A stretch of 64,000 bases of DNA from Strobilurus pachycystidiatus. Lineage: Eukaryota; Basidiomycota; Agaricomycetes; Agaricales; Physalacriaceae. The stretch's first letter is position 1. Each line of letters begins with the position of its first letter. The DNA lies in NCBI GenBank assembly GCA_019915135.1, contig JAHLMK010000012.1, positions 186,001-250,000 of the forward strand. Reading direction: 5' to 3'. Below, in pieces: positions 47,116 to 57,640 of this stretch. Below the pieces are notes generated by a model. That model was not told where the DNA came from. It saw only the letters and a program-made list of their open reading frames with translations, and ran no database searches. The translations under genes and the position numbers were made by a program.

Positions 47116-49536
47116 CTACTCGTCTTCACCGTGGACGTCTCCATCTTCGGCCCCGCCATGCGCGCCGCCTTCACCGCCCTCTTGACCATTGTCATGGCTA
47201 CTCTCGGGATTTCCCTCATTCGTTCCAACTCCCGCAGCTCCGCTCCCTAACCCTTCCCACTCTCCGGGATCTTCTTCATCAACTGCATCAGCATTCAAAT
47301 CAGCCATGACGTCGTCATCCTCGCTGCCGTCCGCTGCGCCTTTGCCGCCTAATCCGTCTCTAGCATCTGGGAAGAACAGCGCATCCCAGGTCCGGAAGAC
47401 ATTGAGGACACGGACACGCTTTCCTCGAATGCCGTCGTGGAGAAACTCGAGGTACTTTTCGTAGTCGGTTTGCCAGTCAATTCCAGTGTCTGATCCATTC
47501 TCATTCAGTTTGCCATCTTGCGATAACGTATAACGGGCCTTGAAAACACAATGGTTAGTAATGTCTGAGATACTCATCTTGCCATAACTTACGAGTACCG
47601 CACTTCCAGCAATGATTCCAGGCGTTGTTCGCGTCAAGCCCCACTTGGTTCCTAGGGTGCCTGGCTGCTTCACGACAGTGCCGGTAGCCTTGAGTTGTTC
47701 CATGGTGCGTTTACCAAATACCCACGCGGCGAAGACCTAGTAGTATACGGTGAGGGTCATCTTATATGGCCGTGGACAGCGTTACTCACCCAGAAGAGGA
47801 TAGGATTTAGAAATACCCCATCGATATTGAATGTACCATCGAAATTCTTGTGGAGAATTTCGACCGCCCACCGACTATACTTGTCTTGACCGCGCTGCCA
47901 TCCGATTCGTTCTCGGTGCTTTTCACGACGATGCGCCTCCAGGAAATCAGCGCTATCACAGCCAAAAATGATGGTACTGTTAAGACCGTGCCCCAGACCA
48001 AGTCAAGCGGATGTCCGAAACCGGATTTCTCGGTAAGCACAGCACAAGCGGTGCTCCGAGCCTGTGAAAGAATAAGCGTAGAAGTGTTTAAAAGAAAGAA
48101 AAGGTAAAAGGTTTACCTATTCTGTATTGGCACGTGTTTCCACACCTGCAACCCTATGGATCCCCGTCAAGCGGTAGTCCGGCTATCCCTCGGTTGTGGT
48201 GAGAGTTGCAGGGGGCCCGGTCTTGAGGATTGTCGGTGGTCCGGAACCAGGGCTGCCTGCGTTCAGCAGGTTGGTCCCTTGAGTCGAGCCTTGAATCCGG
48301 GGGTCCGCCAAGGAAGAGCAAACCCGGAGGAAGGAGACAAGAGATGAGCTCGGAGGTCCGTAAGGACAACGCGAGTTGGAGAATGTAAGTCTTAGCCAAC
48401 GAGCGGAGTTCCGCAAGTTGAGTTCAGACAAGAAGAAGAGATGAAGACTAGACTGGAGCGTCTAAGTTGATATTCGAACTGAGGAAACATAGGTAAAGTA
48501 CAAGCGCTTAAATACTGGACTGAGTAGGTAGATGCATAAGGAGATAAGTAAGATAACAAGCGGAGGTCCACATGTATTGGGCAAAGGGCAGCATGGTCTG
48601 GGTCAAGGGTATGGCAAGTTTGGCGGTAGCGATGCTGAGTAAAGGATCACGTGCGGAGGTCCGGGCGGCCCGGCTGGACTTGGCAAGCCTTGGCGAGGAT
48701 GGATGATTAAGGGGGTCACGAGGAGACGCGTGACTGGCTGAGTAAGTCGGAAATCCGGTCCGATCCTGTGTCATGACGCATGGATATGACAGGTACCACA
48801 TTCACGTCGGATTCGAGAGACGGAATTGCTTCGCTGCTGTCCCATCTGATCTCGAAACTGAGAGATGCTCGTGAGTAGTGTCTTTTACTTCATAGATTTG
48901 AGGGCTCACCACTCGGAACACGACATAGTTGCGTAGCGTGGCATCGTTACGCATGTCATCCGGAAGGACACTCTCGATGTCGCGTATCTGTCCCTGGATC
49001 TTGTTTGCCTCATTACTCCAGCGGTCCTCCTCCTTGTAGTTGTCCTTCTTCCGGGTCTTGAGAGTAGCATCGAGGGACCGAACCCAGAAGAGAGAAGTTA
49101 CCACGAGCTTCTTGGCCGCCACCTTCAGTACTTCGTCGGTGTTCTTCCTGTTTACGGAACCACTCTCTTCCTGCTCGCTCTCGTCAGGACTATTCTCGTC
49201 GCCAGAGTCATGTCCGGAGACTGACAGGCGACGTCGCTGGCGCTCTCTTTGGCTGTCATCCTCGGATCCATTCGAGATGTCGGCGAGTTTACGGCGCAGA
49301 TGCCGATTTTCTTTATCGGTTTGACTTTGATTAGCCTGCAGCTCGTGCACCATCTAAAAGTGTGTGAGTATTCAGGTGTTGGGATTTGTGATGATACTCA
49401 CCTTTTCCAGTTCCGTCAACTTGTTCGCATCTTCAGGAAGGTTGGGCGTGGTAGCTCGATGAATGTGTTGCTGAGTGTGTCCTTCACGACGGTGTCGGCG
49501 CGATGAGCTGCCGGTTTTTTTTTTGCTTCTGTGCAT
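47116..49536 (-). CDS. Plavaka-borne gene of unknown function, split by an LTR
   Basis: Exons: 49536-49402, 49353-48910, 48845-48801, then, beyond an inserted LTR, 48122-48117, 48061-48022, 47952-47790, 47736-47593 and 47538-47116. The N-terminus is basic (MHRSKKKTGSSSRRHRREGH), then a coiled-coil segment (KLTELEKMVHELQANQSQTD), an acidic Ser/Asp stretch, a helical part with AAKKLVVTSLFWVRSLDATL, then HRERIGWQRGQDKYSRWAVE, FLNPILFWVFAAWVFGKRT and DWQTDYEKYLEFLHDGIRG, ending in a Gly/Asp/Glu-rich tail. No known domain. It looks like a DNA- or chromatin-associated accessory protein, but that is inference. Frame phases across the LTR agree only if one 5-bp duplication is removed, so the gene was intact before the LTR and is now probably dead. 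Confidence 0.6.
48123..48800 (-). mobile_element. Probable solo LTR, ~678 bp
   Basis: Read on the minus strand, the segment starts TGTGGTACC and ends CCAATACA (TG..CA). It contains a TATA-like AGTATTTAAGCGC about 60% along and a C/T-rich downstream part, as in Gypsy-type LTRs. It interrupts an exon of the Plavaka-borne minus-strand gene. The flanking pentamers (GTGAA and GAATA) do not match well, so exact borders and the TSD are uncertain. No internal retrotransposon sequence is present. Confidence 0.5.
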
Positions 49537-49683
49537 GATACGTGCGCCGGATTATGGAGGATGGTGGTGGTAGCTGTGATGGATGTTGATGACGTTTGTG
49601 GTCATTTGTGGGGCACTCGATCATGAAGAAACTCGAAACGTGATCGCGCGTTAGCCCTTGTTTTCATTCCACCCAACTTACAC

Positions 49684-52600
49684 ATGGTTCGCTCAGCTCG
49701 GAGCTCGGAGCTCACCAAAAAGCGCTGCCGAATATGCGGGCACAACAAAAGTCCAATTGGCTTCCATCGACATCTCGAAGCGTGTCGGAAACGGGCTGAT
49801 GCAGAACGAGATCGAGCACGTCTCCGCAAACGTCTTGTTCGCATTTTCTTTCTTCAACTGTTGTCGTTCACATACTCACGGATACTGTAGACTATGCCAG
49901 GGCAGCCCGCTGAGGGTGCTTTATCCTACGACCCGCTCCTTCAATCAGATCTTAATTCTGGACCTTCCATCGACGTAGATATGGCTTCTCCTGGTAGGAT
50001 TGATCCTTCCTTGTCTGCAGATATCCTGACACTCTTTCTAGATCCAGAGCCTCAACAGGCCTCTGTAGACCCTCAATCACCAACCTCTGAAGCGCCAAAC
50101 ACAAACTATATCGAGATTCTCCACCACCCGGCAAGCGGTCGCACTGACCCGACAATTGTATCACTGGACCGGACTTCCGAGTCTCTGTTTGACAATTCTT
50201 GGACAGCACCTGCCCCAGATCCTTCCGCTTGTTCTCTGGCCCCGTATGCGCCCTTCCGTAACCTGGCTGACTTCGAGTTCACGGAGCTTGCCATCAAGAA
50301 CGCCATGTCCAAAACGGCCGTTCAGGATTTATTGGACGGTCTCAATGGGCGATTAGCTCCCTCAACATATGTCACGTTTAAGACATATAATGATATGATT
50401 GACTCGTTGGAGGCTGCAAAGTGTTTTGGAGTGGAGGTCTGTTTTACCTTTGCATGTATCAATCGCGACCGCTCATGGCGATGATTAGTTTGAATCGGGA
50501 ACGGTCACGGCATCATTCGACGGAACAGAGTACACTTTTGACTTTGGCTTCCGCGATCCGTGGAAGTGGATCCTGGATCTCGTTGACGATCCGACATTGA
50601 GCGATCTCATTGAATGGTTTCCGGTTGAGAAATATCTTCATCTGGATGGCTCAAAGACTCAATTTTACGATGAGCCAAACACTGCGACAGCTTGGGCGGA
50701 TGCTCAGGTACGATAACATGAGGTTTTACTAGCGGATATTGTATCTGATGTTTACGTAGAATGAACTCGGAGCCGATTCTAGTGGAACGCCACACTGCTG
50801 GCTTCCAATGGAGATCTGGCTCGATAAAGGGATGGTTGGGTCCACTGCCAAGGTGCATCCTGGGATTGCGCGTGCCAGCTTTCTTCCAAGCCAGATCCGC
50901 AATGCCTCTGGGAACGGCGGCGGTGTTCTGCTGCTCTATATGCCCGTGGTACGAGATCTTCTATCGAGCATGTATGCTACTGATTACCTGTAGATCCGTG
51001 ACCCTGGCGATCCCAAGTCGCGCACACAAGCCCAGACTATCGCGTTCGCACGCTTCAAGCGGGAAGTCTATCACAAGGTTCTCTCGATTGTCTTCCATTC
51101 TCTACGTTCTCGATCACATCATGGCGAGTATCACGTCTGCTCGGATGGGCTTGCCCGAATTCTTCATCCCAGCATTCCGTACGCTTCGCTTGATGGCGAG
51201 GAAACCTGCATCTTTACATGCTGTCGTGCTGCGTTAGCCAATTATCCGTGTCCCCGTTGTCTCGTTCACAATGACGAGCAACACCTCCTCACCCGTACCT
51301 TTGATAGGCGAACAGATGCTAATATGCAAGAGGTCTGTCGACGCGCTGCTGCTGCTAGTACGAAGACAGAGCGCGAAGATATTCTGAAGAACTACGGTCT
51401 TCATGACACCGTGGTACGTCGTTGCCTAGCTTGTGACATACATTTCCATTCATGGCTTCTCAGAACGCTCTCTGGGTAATTCGATTTTCGAGTCCTTATC
51501 AAGCCGTCTCCTACGATCCATTACATTTTGACGACCTGGGAAAATTTGGAAAACATGCGTGGCCACTACTCCTGAAAATCCTGGATAAGAATGCTGGTGC
51601 ATTAACACGCAAGTAAGTCGTGTTCCTGTTTCTATGTGCTGACTTTAAAATCTCGAAAGCATGGCCCGTATTCCACGGTGGTCTGGTCTTAGCCATTTTT
51701 TGAACGTCACAACAATTGAGTACACCGATGGTAACAAGTTCTATGATATTCTACGAGTGAGCTCTTTGCCATATATTTCTTTCTTATCTTAACACCTGAG
51801 TACAGTGTATAGTTCCGTGTGTCGCTCCATTGCTAAAGAAGAGCTGTCCGCTCGTTCCTTATCTTCGGCTACTTGGGCAGATTCGACTGATGCTTGACTT
51901 GAGCTGTGTGACGGAGCTTCGCATTCAGAAGCTACAGACTTTCATTGCAAAGTACGAGCAAGCCTGTGCTGTCCGTATACTAGTGCTCTCTATCTTCAAC
52001 ACACTACTAACATGGTTACAGAAAGTCACCTCCGAATACGACAAGAATTTCCAGTTCCCGAAGCAGCATCATCTAACACATGTTGTTGAAGATCTACGAC
52101 GAAAGGGCGCTACGTATAACTACTCGACACGGCCCAATGAAGGATACCAACAGGAGGCACAGGAAGCATACACCCGGACTAATCGAAAAGAGGCGGAACA
52201 ACAGGTTAGTATCATACTATTGCTGCCCTTGTTGATCTCATGATCTCTAGATGACACGAATCGACGAGTATCAAGAGCTCGTTGCCCGCATCAGGTTGAC
52301 GATCAATACTGCCCTTGACTCACAAGCCAAAGCGCAAGAAACCTCAGCCGGTATGGCCGATAACAGTGACGAGCAGGCTATCGGAGACCACTGGGCTCTT
52401 GGCGGCGGACGTGGTTTTCGACGGTGGATGCGTACAGTGGACCACGAGAAGGATTTAGTCACATTCGATTCAGAAACCTTCAAGGGATTCGACAAGCGTC
52501 TGAAGAAATTCATCGAGGACAACATCGTAAGACTTCCGTCGGGTTTTGATACACCAATTTTTGTGGGTCATATCATATGCTCCGGCATGCTCTGACTGGA

Positions 52601-53044
52601 GTCAATGTTTAGCTTCGGAAATACTCGACGCTGCATCTGCAATACAGCTCTCTTGACGATTGGAAGAGCTCTCGAGATATCCTTCATTGTGCCGAGGAGT
52701 TTCACGGCGAGCAGCGCCGAGACTGTGTCCTCGTCAACTTTGAATCTCCGGGTCTCCATATCGGTCGCGTTTACGGTCTGTACCACGTCAGAATTGGAAG
52801 TCAGGGCCAGACATTTGAGGTTGCGCTTGTCAAGATGTTGAAGGCATCTAGCTGGCGGCCGCGGACTACATGGGATGGAATCCAGGTGTTCGAGGAGGAG
52901 AAGAAAGCTCGCTTTGTGATGGTAAAGTTTCTCATCCGTGGTGCTCATCTCATACCATCGTTCGACTTAAAAAAGCCGCGGCACTGTATTTTGAATGACC
53001 TTGTAGACACCGACTGGTTTATTCGGGCAGGTAATACACCGTAA
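49684..53044 (+). CDS. Plavaka transposase
   Basis: Eleven exons (49684-49836, 49891-50436, 50489-50707, 50760-50948, 50994-51413, 51464-51612, 51660-51756, 51806-51970, 52022-52204, 52251-52526, 52613-53044) join without stops to 942 residues. Residues 15-34 are a zinc-finger-like CRICGHNKSPIGFHRHLEAC. The core has the Plavaka hallmarks PYAPFRNLADFEFTELAIKN, FGFRDPWKWILDLVDDP, HHGEYHVCSDGLARILHP, ALANYPCPRCLV and YDPLHFDDLGKFGKHAWPLL, followed by a helical region and a C-terminal beta-rich part. It catalyses cut-and-paste transposition of the surrounding element. The first intron uses a weak GTTCGC donor, the only questionable junction. The open frame over 942 codons suggests a potentially active copy. 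Confidence 0.9.
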
Positions 53045-53054
53045 TATCAGAGAT

Positions 53055-54010
53055 TCATGTTTGAGCAACTGGCTCAGTCATACAGAACCGTACACGCAGA
53101 ACATCCTTGTCATACTCTGCTTCTCGTTCAAGTTGCTCCTCCCTCCAGGTATCCCAGGGCTCCGCGTCGACCTGAGAGCCGTATTTGATCAGGCATTTTG
53201 AGAAATCCTCTCTCAATGCGGCGCCAAGGTTGAAGATACGTGTCTCGAGTGGTCTGTCCCTCTCATTTCGCAACTTGCGAGCAATTGAGCGCTGCGGGAG
53301 TGTTAAACAAAGGGTACAGTACTTGAACAAAGCTACTGACAGTGTAGGCAAATACCGCGCGATGACATGCAAGCATTGGTGCTTCAGAACAGCACTCAAA
53401 GAAATCAAGTTCAACGAAATTGCCGTAGAACTCGTCGAGGGTCAACGGACCCAATCTTGAGTGCACAGAGTCAAGGATCTGCACAGGGCAGCCGTGAGTC
53501 TAATATAGAGTAGAACAGAACACTCACCATGGCTAAGTACTCGTTACTAGATGGCACGGACAGCGCATCAATGTGTTCGTTGATCGCCTTGGTGGTGACA
53601 TGATCTGTCGAGTACAGGCCAACGTCAATGGATTCCACCATATGGCCATCATCGTGAAGGTGCCGCTTGAGATTGCGGGCTGCTCTGTCAGCCATTCCTG
53701 CTGTCAACGGAATTTCGGACCAGAAACCAGCTAACAAAGAATCCTTGACGTTCTCCGGTACTTGGTAGACTGTTGCATCGTGTACACGGGACACTTTGGC
53801 ATTCAAAGCGTCAAGTGAGAGCTCTATACGCTTCTAGGAGTCAGTAAACGCGTCCCAAATCAAGGATTTGGCTCGTACTTCGCCTCTGTTAACGAGATTA
53901 CCGAGGACAGTCCGATCATCCGGCGCAATAGAATATTTGTCGCAAATGGCCTCAAGCGTCCGAGTGCCATGTCGGTTACGGCTGAGAGAAGCCTTCTCAG
54001 CCTTGGGCAT
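53055..54010 (-). CDS. Plavaka-borne gene of unknown function (second)
   Basis: Exons 54010-53879, 53833-53528, 53478-53356 and 53291-53055 are all phase 0 and give 265 residues without stops. The N-terminus is basic (MPKAEKASLSRNRHGTRTLE) and the rest helical, with TAGMADRAARNLKRHLHDDG and REEQLEREAEYDKDVLRVRF. It is convergent with the transposase gene and ends 10 bp from it, inside the same element, so it travels with it. I recognise no domain. Possible roles include a regulator of transposition or a second DNA-binding subunit; this is speculation. Confidence 0.6.
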
Positions 54011-55520
54011 GTTGAAATTGTATGAGTAGGACGCGAAGTGATGGAGGAGGAAGAGGATAAACGACGGGTATGGATAACCCACATCGGTTCGTGTCGCACG
54101 TGGCCCATTCACGCGCTCACAGGCTCGGGGACCGTCACCTTTTGTGTCGTCCACTTCGGACCGACCTCTGGCAGACAGGTCCGCCAAGCATAGATAACAG
54201 GTGCCATCTATCCTCAGATGACACCCAGGGCAGCGGCAAAACGTTGCCGACTCCAGTAGTTCAGTAATAAGAAGCGAAATGAATCTAAGAGGCGTAGAAT
54301 TACTACAGATACAATCTCGACGCGGTCTGTACTTAGAGAGTGGAAAACTTTCTAAAGTGCAAACACATTGATCAACAAGCCGACACCCAAGCCTATACAC
54401 AAGCGCCACTCTCTCGGGATCAGACGCTCACTTCTAATTTTCCCCCAGATTTTCACAGCGAGCTTATGGTCACTGAACACCAGTTGAACAAGCACTTGTC
54501 TCATGAAATTTGCAGCAACCATAAGACTGGTAACGTATTGCATTCTGGCTGTCAGCCGCAGAAGGTTTGCAATATACATAGATAGCATCTGGCACTCCCC
54601 CGACCGACTCCTGCACCTTCAACCGCAAGAAGTCGTATGAAGCGCATCGACTTCGCACGACAATACGAAGCCAAACGTCGGTGCGGGCGGTCACAGGGCG
54701 CCAATCTACAATAAAAAGGGTACAGGGAGAAGAGGCAGGGCTCTGCATAGCCAGGCCGTGTTGTGGAGACAGAGAGCTCGAAACAAGCATGCACTGAGAG
54801 CAAGATCTTCCTAGATACTCCCTGTGCTCGCGTAACCCTCCTTCACATTCCCGCCCACCATCACAAAGGAATCAAGAAGTCATAACGCTTTTCAGACGCA
54901 TGATTTGCACGGCTCCCTTTTCCAATCGGACGTAACACACGTCCGACTTCATCCAAAGGCAAAAAGAACATATTTGCCGCCTCAAGGAAGCGATGAACCG
55001 GTAGGAAACAGAACACCCTCGTCTCTGGAAACATGGCTAGGCATTGCAACCAAAGGCCTGTCATCGCATCGAACACGTGAATGTTTCTACCAGTGGATCT
55101 CTGACAGTGTTAACGTCTCTCGCTAGCGTGATGAGATCAAACAGAGAGTCCATCTACCCCAATCACGGCTGCAACTCGAATAAGGCTATTTCAATATGAA
55201 ATCGCGTCAAACAAAGGCATGCTTATCTTTTGTTGTCTCAGATGAAAGTGAGGTTTCTCGAGTCATGTAGCCTGCTGACCGGCCGACAAAGTGAGACAAA
55301 GTGAGGGAGAAGGTGACAAAGGCAGATCAATGAAAGCCCGGGGAATGTGTGTGACCCACCGCAGAGCAAGCATAAAAACAAAACTTTAGCGTCGGATAGA
55401 CAGTGGGTATAACCTTCACAAAAGACAGATTGGCTGCGACAGTCAAGAAGGCATAGAAGAAGCCAGAGCAACAGGGCAAGAATGAACATACATGAATGCA
55501 TTGGCAAATAAGGCTCAAGT
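54011..55520. other. Plavaka internal non-coding region
   Basis: 1.5 kb with no supported gene: the upstream region of the 53055-54010 gene followed by sequence leading into the minisatellite. Short ORFs show no features. Confidence 0.4.
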
Positions 55521-55940
55521 CGTCAACGTGGATCCCAGCACAAGCCACGGACCGCAGCCTGACGCCGCGCAACCGAATCCAAGTCGTCAACGTGAAACCC
55601 AGCGCAAGCCAGGGACCGCACGCCGCGCCAACCGGGACACGATTCGTCAACGTGGATCCCAGTGCAAGCAAGGGATCGCACGCCGCGCCCGCCGAGACAC
55701 AATTCGTCAACGTGAGTCCCAGCACAGGCCAAGGACCGCACGTCGCGCCAACCGAGACACAATTCGTCAACGTGGATCCCAGTGCAAGCAAGGGATCGCA
55801 CGCCGCGCCCGCCGAGACACAATTCGTCAACGTGAGTCCCAGTGCAAGCAAGGGACCGCACGCCGCGCCCGCCGAAACACAATTCGTCAACGTGGATCCC
55901 AGTGCAAGCAAGGGACCGCACGCCGCGCCCGCCAGAAACC
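55521..55940. repeat. 60-bp minisatellite, about seven units
   Basis: Units starting CGTCAACGTG lie at 55521 (64 bp), then every 60 bp at 55585, 55645, 55705, 55765, 55825 and 55885. Units alternate between GTGGATCCCAG and GTGAGTCCCAG/GTGAAACCCAG starts, hinting at dimer expansion. Because 60 is a multiple of three, several frames stay open on both strands, producing long low-complexity ORFs that are not convincing genes. Confidence 0.95.
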
Positions 55941-55949
55941 AAGAGAGCC

Positions 55950-56140
55950 CAGTGTCACCATTCGATGCAGGGAGGTCGCCGTCTGCGGTCGCCATCGCGA
56001 GCAGCCATGCTGCAAGGAGGTCGCCCGTCTGCAGTCGCCATCTCAAGCAGAATGTCTCATCTAAGTCCGGGTCACCATTCAATGCAGGGAGATCGCCCGT
56101 CTGCGGTCGCCATCTCAAGCAGCCATGCTGCAAGGAGGTG
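55950..56140. repeat. Second, shorter repeat array
   Basis: About three imperfect copies of a unit containing GATCGCCCGTCTGCGGTCGC and CAGCCATGCTGCAAGGAG. It adjoins the 60-bp minisatellite and a GGT/GGTGGT run (56170-56190) in the right part of the Plavaka element. Confidence 0.8.
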
Positions 56141-56510
56141 GTGGTTATAGAGGGGGGGGATAGCGGTTCGTGGTGGTGGTGGTGGTGGTCTGAGGACAAG
56201 AACGGTGGTAGAGGTTGAAGAAGGAAAGTGATCGGTGACGTCGTGACGCCCTTACCTCCAACCACCACTCTGAACCCACCAGTCGACAAATATGACACTC
56301 TTTCATTGTCGGTACATACTCATTACATACGGAGAGCTGTAGCTAATCGGAGGGAAAGTTTGCGCCACCTTACAGCCCCGTCTGGCCATACCTGATCCGA
56401 CCTTATACTGCCTGATATGCTCATACGAGCTCACCCGCCAAGCCTGATACGGCCTGATATGCTCGTCAGGCGCTCACAGGCCTGATAAGGGGTTTGGTAA
56501 TTTTCCGACA

Positions 56511-56739
56511 CTAGAGCGCTTCTTGGGGACGACCACCGCACTTGAATCCTCCACAGCGGCGGCCGTCGAACGTTTGCGAGGTCCACTCCACCCGTGCCCA
56601 CATTCACGCCTCGCTTGGCTTTCTTCTTCTCCTGCTGTGCTAATGTCAAATACGAACGATGATGACCACAAACCTGTCTTCGCGCAGTCTCCCCGTCCCG
56701 ACGAGTAACATCACTCTCAAGACTCGCAGTAAGAGCCAT
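56511..56739 (-). pseudogene. 5' fragment of split BTB-like gene
   Basis: From ATG at 56739 the frame reads MALTASLESDVTRRDGETAR, then a likely intron (GTTTGT..GCACAG), then GEEESQARRECGHG, AAVEDSSAVVVPKKRS, where the Plavaka element interrupts it. The continuation RDEDRCKTGDTK lies at 46536-46501. The two halves join in frame after removing the element and one CT. Confidence 0.5.
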
Positions 56740-57640
56740 AGGGGACGTTACAATGAGCTTGGGACTGATGTGCAGTTGATGGAAGTAGCGGGACCGAGCT
56801 TTCCGTGATGTGGTTAAGCTCGTTCTCGTTCGGGGGAGCCGAAGATCATAGTAACAGTTGTGCTGACCTGACTATTGGCTCATGCATCAATTTGGCGTAA
56901 GGTGGGGGGGGCCTGCCCTCCCCCTCTCATCCCGTCCGATCTCTTGCGCTACACCCGTCTCCAAGCAACGTCCAGATTCACGCGTGTGCCAGTGTTCGTT
57001 TCGCCGTCGCAAGAACCTAATGAATGCATCCAGATACGATTTCTGTCTAATGAATCTGATGTTACTCGGCCGGCGGCGCATTGGGATAGATAGTAGAGAG
57101 TCACGGTAGGAGGGTTCAATGGACTGAGATCTGCGAGACCACCCTCGTCAACCAGACGCGGTGGGAGTAACTGCCATCATCTTCGTATGCCAGTGATTGC
57201 CGACGGAGAGTGCTGTTGCGGATTTATAGTAGACGGAGAGCAGCACGGCTTCTCTTTTTTTTTCACAAGTCGGCCCGGGCCAGCTGGAGAGGCTCGAAGT
57301 TGACACGATGGCCACACCCCGACAAAGAGTAGCCATCCCAGTTCTGGACCCCTCTTGCGCGGAGGAGCTGGCCGACCATGCGCCTTCGGGTCCCGGGAAT
57401 CCAAGAACGCCACTCCCCATGACCCGATAAGCTTGCGCATCTCGACCGTCGGACTTGGCATGAAAAAAGCCCAAGTGAGCAGCGTGGCGGAAGTGAAGAC
57501 CGATATTCGGAGTCTCCAGCGTACAAGCGCACTCCGAGTCGTTCCTCCATGCTGCCGTTCTTACTCTGTCTACTCACTCCCCTTCTTTTCCCCTTGTCTT
57601 TGCCAGATTTTTCGACGGGTCCATTCCAACTTACTGTACT
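56740..57640. other. Intergenic, no supported gene
   Basis: 0.9 kb upstream of the split gene and downstream of the PPR-like gene. A run of G near 56904-56910 and a T-run at 57255-57265 are the only visible features. ORFs are short and overlap without domain content. Confidence 0.4.

Larger units (their letters stand above)
46537..56510. mobile_element. Plavaka-type CACTA transposon, 9,974 bp
   Basis: The left end TGTCGGAAAACTACCAA (46537) and right end reverse complement TGTCGGAAAATTACCAA (56510) are near-perfect terminal inverted repeats. Subterminal regions (46540-46740 and 56380-56495) are rich in CCTGATA/TATCAGG words in both orientations. Inside are a Plavaka transposase gene, two minus-strand genes of unknown function, an LTR and a 60-bp minisatellite. 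The flanks give only a 2-bp CT duplication, but removing the element and one CT makes the reading frame of the interrupted host gene continuous (KKRS into RDEDRCK), which supports these borders. Confidence 0.85.

Noticed and set aside
55521..55940. CRISPR-like direct repeats
   Set aside because: Units are contiguous with no unique spacers; this is a minisatellite in a eukaryotic genome.
55327..56298. 323-aa minus-strand ORF and 240-aa plus-strand ORF
   Set aside because: They are open only because the 60-bp minisatellite unit is a multiple of three; both strands are open at once.
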